A stretch of 64,000 bases of DNA from contig NZ_MVFY01000004.1 of assembly GCF_002042885.1 (NCBI RefSeq), forward strand, positions 277,436 to 341,435, read 5' to 3'. This DNA comes from Citrobacter portucalensis (GTDB lineage: Bacteria; Pseudomonadota; Gammaproteobacteria; Enterobacterales; Enterobacteriaceae). Shown piece by piece: positions 58,296 to 64,000 of this stretch (the stretch's first letter is position 1; every line of letters begins with the position of its first letter). The position numbers and the translations under genes were made by a program. The notes below the pieces were generated by a model that was given only the letters and a program-made list of their open reading frames with translations, was not told the origin of the DNA and made no database searches.

Positions 58296-59231
58296 TTACG
58301 CTGCCAGCGCCTGTTCACGCAACACCAAATATTCAAACGCTTCGCGGGCAAAGCGAGCGGCACGAAATACAGCGCGGTTGTCTTCCTTCAGCGTTTGCAG
58401 CCACGAGGCAATATAGCTCTCATGTTGCAGGTCGCCATGAATGCCAAGTTCAGCACACAGAAATGCCGATCCCATCTCCGCGATGAGCTCTTCAAATCCA
58501 TAAATTGGATCGCCAAACTTCTGCGAGGTAGAAACAATGCCTTCACGTGCCAGCCGTGAAGTATGACCGGTGGAATGCACCAGTTCATGCAACAGCGTAC
58601 TGTAGTAGTCTTCCGCCGAATCAAACTGAGCGGCTTCCGGCATCATAATGTGGTCAACACCCGGGCGGTAATACGCACGATCCTGATGGAGGTGTATCAC
58701 AGACACGCCGCTACAGGCTGCGATCTGTTCTGCCCGGGCGATACGTTCCACGTCGGGCAAAACCGGTATTTCCGGGTAAAGGTTGTCGGGCAGGTTTTCA
58801 CACTGCTCAACGTTGAAGAGGTGGAAGCTGGTCATAAAACAGCGATCCCGCATAACCACCTCACCATTCTCATCAAACACCGGCTGACCGCTGTCATCCG
58901 TAGCCTCTTTCTGGAACGGTTTAAACAGCGTCACCAGCGTCGATTTTTCACCTTTCCGGACATTACCACCGGCATCCAGCGCCTGTTTGAACGTCAGCCA
59001 GCGATTGGAATGAAATCTCTTATCGGCGGCATCGATCCATAACAGCATCACGTTAATACCGCTGTAGTTCCGACCAGTGATGGCATTAGCAGGCAAACCC
59101 TCTTTTCCGGTTTGCCATGCTTTACGCCAGGGTGTCGTCCCGTTCTCCAGCGCCGTAATAATCTTATCAGTAACTGTCTGGAACAAATCCTGCCGTGGGG
59201 CTGATTTGCGGTTGGTAGTTTTCTTCGTCAT
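58296..59231 (-). CDS. ardC: ArdC-type anti-restriction protein with metallopeptidase motif
   Basis: A 311-residue protein. The N-terminal ssDNA-binding ArdC domain (about residues 12-140) is recognisable by ALENGTTPWRKAW and NAITGRNYSGINVMLLW. The C-terminal zincin-like domain carries the HELVHSTGH metal-binding motif (HExxH, about residue 238) and GFEELIAEMGSAFL. Family members protect incoming DNA from host restriction during conjugation. It is preceded by hairpin module M2 and followed by M1. Confidence 0.9.
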   Translation of the reverse strand: MTKKTTNRKSAPRQDLFQTVTDKIITALENGTTPWRKAWQTGKEGLPANAITGRNYSGINVMLLWIDAADKRFHSNRWLTFKQALDAGGNVRKGEKSTLVTLFKPFQKEATDDSGQPVFDENGEVVMRDRCFMTSFHLFNVEQCENLPDNLYPEIPVLPDVERIARAEQIAACSGVSVIHLHQDRAYYRPGVDHIMMPEAAQFDSAEDYYSTLLHELVHSTGHTSRLAREGIVSTSQKFGDPIYGFEELIAEMGSAFLCAELGIHGDLQHESYIASWLQTLKEDNRAVFRAARFAREAFEYLVLREQALAA

Positions 59232-59248
59232 ATGCCATTCCCGTCAAT

Positions 59249-59294
59249 AAAAAAACGGGGATGGCTCCCGAACGGGGAACAATCCCCGTTCGGG
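59249..59294 (-). promoter_or_regulatory. Two-state hairpin module M2 (before ardC)
   Basis: On the minus strand CCCGAACGGGGA / TCCCCGTTCGGG form a perfect 12-bp stem. Alternatively AACGGGGAT pairs with the later ATCCCCGTT (9 bp), followed directly by a T run as in an intrinsic terminator. The two structures exclude each other. Confidence 0.75.
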
Positions 59295-59307
59295 TTAAAG
59301 TAAAAAG

Positions 59308-59646
59308 TCAGTCCATCGCAGCCATAGCTATCGATTCATCCAGGCCAATCTTGAAAAAATGATCCCAAGTTCCCGGACATACTGTTCTGGCAAACTCCAT
59401 AACCTCATCGAAAAGAGCTTTACATGAAGGGTGCGCATAACGCGGCAAATCGCCAGCACATCCCCGTGCAAAAGTTCGGGCCAGACTGGCAATCGTCCAC
59501 TGATTATCCGTGAAGTTATCCTCATCCGGTTGTGTTCCGATATCCAGACGTTCGAATGCGGCCACAACCAATAAATCACCTTCAAGTTTTGCCAGCTCGC
59601 ATAAATCTTCAACAGAAAATACGCTATTTGTCTGGTCTGTCATCAT
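59308..59646 (-). CDS. Hypothetical protein, 112 aa, in the anti-restriction operon
   Basis: An acidic 112-residue protein (MMTDQTNSVFSVEDLCELAKLEG..., ending DESIAMAAMD). I recognise no domain. The ATG at 59646 has AGGAAC upstream; the next codon is also ATG. The end of the gene and the bases that follow resemble the end of ardB (CAGTC-ATCGC-GCCATA), so the gene seems assembled by recombination. It lies between module M3 and ardC. Function in conjugative establishment is inferred only from position. Confidence 0.65.
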   Translation of the reverse strand: MMTDQTNSVFSVEDLCELAKLEGDLLVVAAFERLDIGTQPDEDNFTDNQWTIASLARTFARGCAGDLPRYAHPSCKALFDEVMEFARTVCPGTWDHFFKIGLDESIAMAAMD

Positions 59647-59665
59647 GGTCAGTTCCTCAGTAATT

Positions 59666-59711
59666 AAAAAGGAACCGTCCTCCCCACCGGGAAACGAGTT
59701 CCCTGTAGGGG
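59666..59711 (-). promoter_or_regulatory. Two-state hairpin module M3 (before the 112-aa gene)
   Basis: On the minus strand CCCC-AGGGAA / TTTCCC-GGGG forms an interrupted stem. The same arm AGGGAACT can pair with GGTTCCTT, which is followed by TTT. Weaker than M1, M2, M4 and M5 but with the same order of arms. Confidence 0.6.
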
Positions 59712-59732
59712 CGATATGGATTGATGTAACCA

Positions 59733-59757
59733 GGCAGAAAAATCCCTGCACGGGCTA
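59733..59757 (-). repeat. Decayed half of a hairpin module, downstream of ardB
   Basis: On the minus strand CTTTAGCCCG-TGCAGGGATTTTTC resembles the 5' half of M2 (CTTTAACCCGAACGGGGATTG) but lacks the rest. Module M3 follows. It looks like a recombination scar. Confidence 0.45.
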
Positions 59758-59767
59758 AAGTAGAACA

Positions 59768-60166
59768 TCAGTCTATCGCGGCCATAATTTCGACCGATTC
59801 AGAGTGATCCAACGCGTAATCGCGCAAAGCGTGGTAAAGCAGGATATCGCTGTCCTCTTCCGTCGTATTGGCGATCTGCCCGAGGGCAAATAAAGACAGC
59901 GTGATGCCAAAAGCCTCTGCCGTCATGGTGCCTTCATAGCCATTCCCGGCCACGCTGACGCCATAAGTCAGACGGGAGTTTGGGACAAGATAGAATCCGT
60001 TGTTTGACAACGTCCGACCTTCCCACCGGCTGGTTTCTTCATAATCATCACCCAAACGCTTAGCCCACGCTAAAAACGGAGCCACGCGACGTGGAGTATG
60101 CAGATATTTCAGAAGAACCAGACCAAAGGGAACGGGCTGCATGTCAATCATCGTTACGTTAACCAT
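59768..60166 (-). CDS. ardB: ArdB/KlcA-family anti-restriction protein
   Basis: A 132-residue homologue of ArdB/KlcA, which inhibit type I restriction without mimicking DNA. Family landmarks are RVAPFLAWAKRLGDDYEETSRWEGRTLSNNGFYLVP, the VAGNGYEGTMTAEAFGI core and ALGQIANTTEEDSD; the end MAAID is typical. The ATG at 60166 overlaps the upstream 90-aa gene by 8 bp. A longer in-frame reading to 60403 lies inside that gene and is rejected. Confidence 0.88.
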   Translation of the reverse strand: MVNVTMIDMQPVPFGLVLLKYLHTPRRVAPFLAWAKRLGDDYEETSRWEGRTLSNNGFYLVPNSRLTYGVSVAGNGYEGTMTAEAFGITLSLFALGQIANTTEEDSDILLYHALRDYALDHSESVEIMAAID

Positions 60167-60431
60167 GACATACCTCCCCGGAAGCCAGCACACTGTTAAC
60201 GCGTTCCTGTAAACGCTTCCTGGCAGAAAGAAAATTTCGCCGGTCACGTTCGGTTGCACGCTTGCAGTTGATATCCGCTGTGATTTCCAGTGCCATAATG
60301 GACTGACTACGCCAGGAAGCTCGTTCATCATTCCCCACGCAGGCACTGTAATGAACAATCGCCTGACGGAATAATCGCTCAGTCGTATTGCGATAATCCG
60401 CAACCGGAAGATAAGTGTATTTCGATGTCAT
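60159..60431 (-). CDS. Hypothetical protein, 90 aa, coupled to ardB
   Basis: A basic 90-residue protein (MTSKYTYLPVADYRNTTERLF..., later RRNFLSARKRLQERVNSVLASGEVCHG). No known domain is seen. The start at 60431 has AGGGA upstream and follows module M4. Its stop overlaps the ardB start, so the two are translationally coupled. Confidence 0.65.
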   Translation of the reverse strand: MTSKYTYLPVADYRNTTERLFRQAIVHYSACVGNDERASWRSQSIMALEITADINCKRATERDRRNFLSARKRLQERVNSVLASGEVCHG

Positions 60432-60446
60432 ATTGATATCCCTGTG

Positions 60447-60494
60447 AATAAAAGCAGGGATTGCTCCCTGACGGGAAATCAATCCCCGCAAGGG
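60447..60494 (-). promoter_or_regulatory. Two-state hairpin module M4 (before the 90-aa/ardB pair)
   Basis: On the minus strand CCCT-CGGGGA / TTCCCG-AGGG forms an interrupted stem. The alternative pairing GCGGGGATTG / CAATCCCTGC (10 bp, one G-T) is followed by TTTTATT. Confidence 0.7.
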
Positions 60495-60506
60495 TCAAGC
60501 TAAGGT

Positions 60507-60701
60507 TTAAGCGAGACAGCCGTACTGGTGCCTGAAGCCATGTTCCGTCAACGTTCTTTCTAATTTCTGGACCGCATCAAGCATTTCATCGCATTCGCTG
60601 TTAGTCATGACAAAATCACGCATCGTGTTCCATGTCAGACTTTGAGCCAGATGCGACAATGCCAGCGCTTCGTCATCAGTCAGTTCAAGCTGAATTTTCA
60701 T
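60507..60701 (-). CDS. Hypothetical protein, 64 aa
   Basis: A small acidic protein (MKIQLELTDDEALALSHLAQ..., ending HGFRHQYGCLA). It begins three bases after the upstream 93-aa gene stops, with GAGAATGAGAG before the ATG, so it is coupled to that gene. No recognised function. Confidence 0.65.
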   Translation of the reverse strand: MKIQLELTDDEALALSHLAQSLTWNTMRDFVMTNSECDEMLDAVQKLERTLTEHGFRHQYGCLA

Positions 60702-60704
60702 CTC

Positions 60705-60986
60705 TCATTCTCCCAGAGTTACAACCAGTGCATCGTCAACATATCTGGCGACAAAGTTTTGCGTCCGTTCGGCAGTTTCACCTCCCAGACGGACAAACAA
60801 CGTCAGCGAAAATGTCACCTGCTGAATGTCAGGATCTGAGCGATGGTTCCAGGCATCCTGCGCAGCTTTAATCAGCGCAAATTGCCGACGTTCCCACTGG
60901 GAAAAATCAAACACTTCAATAGCGTGTTCCCAGGCCGGGAGCGTGATAGAAACAGGCGTAAATGCCAGAGATAAGCGATTCGTCAT
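60705..60986 (-). CDS. Hypothetical protein, 93 aa
   Basis: A 93-residue protein (MTNRLSLAFTPVSITLPAW..., with FSQWERRQFALIKAAQDAWNHRSD and SLTLFVRLGGETAERTQNFVARYVDDALVV). It follows module M5 and has AAGGA upstream of its ATG. It is the first gene of the minus-strand operon that runs down to the methyltransferase-like gene. No recognised domain. Confidence 0.65.
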   Translation of the reverse strand: MTNRLSLAFTPVSITLPAWEHAIEVFDFSQWERRQFALIKAAQDAWNHRSDPDIQQVTFSLTLFVRLGGETAERTQNFVARYVDDALVVTLGE

Positions 60987-61003
60987 CGGTGTATTCCTTA
61001 CGT

Positions 61004-61049
61004 AAAAAAGGGAACACCGATCCCCTGCGGGAAGCGTATTCCCTTAGGG
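61004..61049 (-). promoter_or_regulatory. Two-state hairpin module M5 (before the 93-aa gene)
   Basis: On the minus strand CCCT-AGGGAA / TTCCC-AGGG forms an interrupted stem. The alternative pairing AAGGGAATAC / GTGTTCCCTT (10 bp, one wobble) continues into a T run. The rest of the 60987-61299 gap holds structured repeat SR1. Confidence 0.7.
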
Positions 61050-61088
61050 TGAGTAACAACATTGATAGCGGAAAATCCGCTGTGGTGA

Positions 61089-61247
61089 GAAGTGTACCTT
61101 CATCGCGAAAGCGACCGCTGTTTTCAAAGGCTAAACAACGTTACCGCCCGAAGGCATCGCCTCTCAGGTCATGACGATTTTGGCTGGTAATCACCCGAAG
61201 GCGTCCCTCTCTGATTACCGGGACATTGGCTGTTGTCGAAGACAACG
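61089..61247 (+). repeat. Structured repeat SR1
   Basis: It starts GAAGTGTACCTTCATCGCG, contains two CCCGAAGGC units and ends GTTGTC-GAA-GACAAC. The second unit is enclosed by GGTAATCA (61086+100, i.e. 61186-61193) and TGATTACC (61212-61219), a perfect 8-bp stem. It is homologous to SR2 at 62881. Confidence 0.7.
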
Positions 61248-61299
61248 AGTTAGCGTTTAAATGCTATCGCTTATATTCCGCAGAGGCAAGCGGGTTTAA

Positions 61300-62190
61300 T
61301 TATTCCTCGATATCTGGTTTATTATAAACACGTTCAATATAACGCCCCCGACCATCACCGTGCCCCAGATCCATAGACACCATGGCTTTCGCCTCATCGT
61401 CACTCATCCCCTTGCTTTTATGATATTCCATCGCTTCACCAGCCCAGGCATATCGCAGACTATGAGGCGCATATTTTCCTACTAATCCCGCATCTCTGAC
61501 AATATTTCGATAGCGGTCAATCGCTGATTTCAGATCCGGTTTATCAACCAGCTTACCATTATTTTCAGAAGCAACTTTCAGCGCATAATTGACAGCACTT
61601 AGCATTTTATCGCGATCGATAATCGTCGTATCTCTTGGCCGTCCTCCCTTTGTGCCAAATACGATCCTGACACGATCATCACCACACGATAATGCACGTT
61701 GCCAGGTTTTTAATGATTTAACAGATTGCACTGCTTCTTCTGTCCTCAAACCAAAATAACGAGCAACCTGCATTGCAGCGGCTACGCCAACGTCTTGCCT
61801 CTCTGAATAAGCGAACGCTGCGAGATAGCGTTCGCTACTTATTGCGACTTTAGTACCGTCACGACTGGCATCGGCTAATCCGAGAGCTGAATTACTTAAT
61901 TTCTCATGACCAGGATCAGCAAGTTTTGTCCGACCAGCAACAGTCAGCATATTTCTGATTGCTGCCATCTCATTCTGCATCGTTCTTTTAGATATCCCTT
62001 CGGCCTGGCGACTCCTGATATACAGCTCAATATGATTAGTTTTTATATGCTTCACATCCCGGATCTGAATATTTAATTTGGCTATTCTCTCCGATACACG
62101 GGAGGCGATCTTTGAACGATCCGCGATAGTCTTGAACCCACCACCTCCCTGCCTTGCCAACGTAACCAGCTGCTTACTTAATTTCGACAT
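61300..62190 (-). CDS. Integrase-domain protein (phage Integrase_1 type)
   Basis: A 296-residue protein of the atypical phage-integrase group (an N-terminal SAM-like domain, then an Integrase_1 domain). Catalytic-type residues are visible as the Arg in RYFGLRTEEAVQ, HSLRYAWAG, and DLGHGDGRGRYIERVY with a terminal Tyr. It is unrelated in detail to the integrase at 54583. It is flanked by structured repeats SR1 and SR2. Its role in the element (recombination directionality, resolution, or a nested element) is unknown. Confidence 0.8.
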   Translation of the reverse strand: MSKLSKQLVTLARQGGGGFKTIADRSKIASRVSERIAKLNIQIRDVKHIKTNHIELYIRSRQAEGISKRTMQNEMAAIRNMLTVAGRTKLADPGHEKLSNSALGLADASRDGTKVAISSERYLAAFAYSERQDVGVAAAMQVARYFGLRTEEAVQSVKSLKTWQRALSCGDDRVRIVFGTKGGRPRDTTIIDRDKMLSAVNYALKVASENNGKLVDKPDLKSAIDRYRNIVRDAGLVGKYAPHSLRYAWAGEAMEYHKSKGMSDDEAKAMVSMDLGHGDGRGRYIERVYNKPDIEE

Positions 62191-62880
62191 ACCTGTCCTC
62201 CTTCACAAAGAAATACAGATCAAGCTCTTCTTCCGAAAATAAGAAAACAAGCGCGATCTATATTCCGAGTCTTCACACAGAACATGAGTGATACATCTGG
62301 CCCCGACGGCACGGTTAGGTTTTGCGCTTCCTGCGTCTCGACGGGTATCTGTGCATCGGGGTGACAACATGTTGAGTTTTTACGAGGTTCCCCAGCTCGC
62401 AGAGCTGTTCGCGGCGTATGCCGTCCTGACGTCAGTCAGACTACCTCCATACGTCAGCTTTCACTGACATTGCCATCGATACCGAGTCGAATTTTCTCCT
62501 GAAGTTGATACGCCTGATCTCATGGTTTCTCCGTGAATGGATACGTTCCGTGATAAGACGTTATGGTTAAAAAGTGTGCTTAAAGATGCTATTTCCCCAG
62601 TCTGAACACCGTGGCTACGTGTGCGTCAGACTGTACAGAGTGCTGAAAGACCGCATTCCGCCTGCTAAGACGGTGCCCTTTCGCGCAGCGTCACTTGGTA
62701 TCGCTAACCGCTCTTACACAAGTGACGCTGCACATATCCCGCCGCCAAATGCTGCTCTTGCAGATGCCAAATGTTCCAATTGGCATAGCAACGAGCCGCA
62801 AATGTTGCCGGGATAAGCTGGACGTAAGTCCAAAGGAAAACAGCTTTAAGGATGTCGGGCAGACATTGTTGCCCTGCGTT
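62191..62880. other. Hairpin-rich non-coding region
   Basis: I see no convincing gene here; short reading frames lack ribosome sites and protein-like composition. Inverted repeats are dense: a perfect 13-bp pair GCAGCGTCACTTG / CAAGTGACGCTGC (62685-62697, 62719-62731), TGCCAA / TTGGCA (62765-62785), AAGCTG-GAC / GTC...CAGCTT (62815-62846) and GGGCA / TGCCC (62857-62874). It could be a structured RNA, a transfer origin or a single-strand initiation site. Confidence 0.5.
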
Positions 62881-63115
62881 GAAGTGTACCTTTATCGCGT
62901 TTGCGATCACCGTTCTCAAAGGTTAAACGGTGTTATCGCCCGAAGGCATCGTCTCTCAGATTGCGACGATTTTGGCTGCGGCCACCCGAAGGCATCAGTC
63001 TCAGGCCACGCTTCTTTCCCTATGATATTGGCTTGCGATCACCCGAAGGCGCTTCTCTCAAATCGCTGGCGCAGTTCCGATTGCGCTGAAGCATTGGCTG
63101 TTGTCGGAGACAACG
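62881..63115 (+). repeat. Structured repeat SR2
   Basis: It starts GAAGTGTACCTTTATCGCG, holds three CCCGAAGGC units and ends TTGTC-GGA-GACAA. The third unit is enclosed by GCGAT (63035-63039) / ATCGC (63062-63066), the second by GGCC (62980-62983) / GGCC (63004-63007). It is homologous to SR1, in the same orientation, with one additional unit. Confidence 0.7.
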
Positions 63116-63207
63116 GTGTAACATGCGCAGACTATAGCTAATGAAATGAAACATCAAGGGGAGTTAGAATTATTCCCTATTGTTTTATTCTGAACATTGA
63201 GAATGTA

Positions 63208-64000
63208 ATGACTGTGTTAAAAAAACTACTACCATTGGATGAATTAAACAACTTGGCTTCTGGACTAAATATATTCAATGATGTAGAAACCATTCATCAG
63301 ACAATAAACACCATCAGAAAAAACACAGCTATAATGATGTATGATTATACTGTAGATACTCCATTATGGAGAGCAAGGATATGCAATAATAAACACGATG
63401 GATTCAATAACATTAGTGATGTAATTTATCCTCGTGAAGAGTATGTAGTAAAAGCAGGCAGGCTGAACAATATAAATGAATCAATTTTTTATTTATCCAC
63501 AGGGCATCATGCCGCTTTGTCAGAGGTTCATGCAAATGTGGGAGACTACATACAGCTTACAGGATTCAAATTTAAGGAGAATAGGTTTATAAATTGTTGC
63601 TCGATTGGTGAAATATCAAAATTTTTTAGATGGGGTGACTCAAAATTCGAAGATATAATTCGTAATGTAGTGGAGGAAACAGACCCAGCATCTTTAGATA
63701 GTTTAATTTTTTCAGATACCTTCCTGGCTTCATTACTATCCGATTCAAACGCAGTAAAAAACAATTATATTTATACAAGAACACTATCCCAGTTAATATT
63801 CAAAAACAATAACATTAATGCAATCTCTTACCCTGGAGTTGAGTCAAAAGAACAAAAAAACTTTGCAATTAAACCAACAGCGGCCGATGAAACGTTCGAT
63901 ATTGCTCGGACAACAGTAATTAATATCACACATAAATACCTATGTGGAATGTATAAGTTCGACATAATAAAAGAAGCAAAAACTATTGATTATAACAATG
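63208..64000 (+). CDS. RES-domain protein (putative NAD+-consuming toxin or defence protein), 5' part
   Basis: An open frame of 264 codons that leaves the window without a stop. It begins MTVLKKLLPLDELNNLAS. From residue about 53 it shows the RES (PF08808) pattern: PLWRARIC, VVKAGRLN, SIFYLSTGHHAALSEVHANVGDYI. These supply the conserved Arg, Arg-Asn and Glu positions. RES proteins degrade NAD+ in toxin-antitoxin or abortive-defence settings. The gene is clearly more AT-rich than the backbone, which indicates a separate origin as element cargo. The weak GAGA before the ATG makes the start tentative. The C-terminal half seen here has no recognised domain. Confidence 0.65.
   Translation, partial: MTVLKKLLPLDELNNLASGLNIFNDVETIHQTINTIRKNTAIMMYDYTVDTPLWRARICNNKHDGFNNISDVIYPREEYVVKAGRLNNINESIFYLSTGHHAALSEVHANVGDYIQLTGFKFKENRFINCCSIGEISKFFRWGDSKFEDIIRNVVEETDPASLDSLIFSDTFLASLLSDSNAVKNNYIYTRTLSQLIFKNNNINAISYPGVESKEQKNFAIKPTAADETFDIARTTVINITHKYLCGMYKFDIIKEAKTIDYNN

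Larger units (their letters stand above)
54361..64000. mobile_element. Integrative (probably conjugative) element at pheU, left part
   Basis: Backbone gene order stops at pheU. What follows is a tyrosine integrase facing the tRNA, a TraI/MOBH-related gene, ArdC and ArdB anti-restriction genes, a methyltransferase-like gene, a second integrase-type gene, non-coding structured repeats and a low-GC RES gene. Gene content resembles SPI-7-type integrative elements. The right end and the second attachment site lie outside the window, so size and mobility cannot be judged. Confidence 0.85.

Noticed and set aside
59768..60403. A longer version of ardB (211 codons)
   Set aside because: The extra N terminus lies inside the well-supported 90-aa gene in another frame and has no ArdB similarity.
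61089..63115. CCCGAAGGC units considered as a CRISPR array
   Set aside because: Unit spacing is irregular, repeats are only about 9-15 bases long and embedded in variable stems, and there are no cas genes nearby.
62695..63141. A 148-codon open frame across the hairpin-rich region and SR2
   Set aside because: It runs through the structured repeat, has no ribosome-binding site and shows Cys/His/Ser-rich, non-protein-like composition. The repeat copy SR1 does not keep the frame.
54361..64000. Insertion sequences or transposase genes
   Set aside because: No transposase frame or terminal inverted-repeat pair of IS type is visible in the element segment or elsewhere in the window.

Overview
The window is enterobacterial chromosome, most likely from the Citrobacter freundii complex. 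Gene order from 1 to about 54.3 kb is the familiar Escherichia/Salmonella backbone (ulaG to pheU). The diagnostic point is the frdABCD-ampR-ampC-blc-gdx-ecnR block. E. coli has no ampR or ecnR here, and the AmpC protein closely resembles the CMY-2 type that originates in C. freundii (comparison from memory).

Layout. 0.1-5.4 kb: ulaG-ulaR (ascorbate), yjfP, two small DUF1471 proteins (bsmA, yjfN) and aidB. 5.5-9.3 kb, minus strand: nsrR-rnr-rlmB. 9.5-21.5 kb, minus strand: purA, yjeT and the superoperon nnr-tsaE-amiB-mutL-miaA-hfq-hflX-hflK-hflC. 21.5-26.5 kb: queG, a DnaA-box-rich spacer that looks like datA, three glycine tRNAs with near-identical spacers, orn, rsgA and psd. 26.5-32.7 kb: mscM, yjeM, epmA. 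33-40.7 kb: frdABCD, ampR/ampC, blc, gdx with a guanidine-II riboswitch, ecnR, ecnB, ecnA. 40.7-48.2 kb: efp, epmB, yjeJ, yjeI, groL, groS, yjeH, fxsA. 48.5-54.1 kb: aspA-dcuA (C4-dicarboxylate metabolism), cutA-dsbD-yjdC. Then comes tRNA-Phe (pheU).

From the 3' end of pheU to the window end is the left part of an integrative (probably conjugative, SPI-7-like) element. It has a tyrosine integrase beside the tRNA, a TraI/MOBH-related protein whose HD-type catalytic histidines and aspartate are gone, and a minus-strand anti-restriction operon. That operon contains an orphan methyltransferase-like protein, ArdC, an ArdB/KlcA homologue and several small unknown proteins. A second, unrelated integrase-fold protein follows, then about 1 kb of hairpin-rich non-coding DNA, then the start of a low-GC RES-domain gene that runs off the window.

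The most unusual signals lie in this element. (1) Five intergenic modules, one before each transcriptional segment of the anti-restriction operon, share an architecture of two mutually exclusive hairpins ending in a T-rich tract although their sequences differ. They could be attenuators or single-stranded-DNA promoters. (2) A structured repeat occurs twice, on either side of the second integrase. It is built from units with a conserved CCCGAAGGC-TCTC core held by stems whose arms differ but stay complementary. (3) Genes in the operon share 3' ends and hairpin remnants, which suggests cassette-like shuffling.
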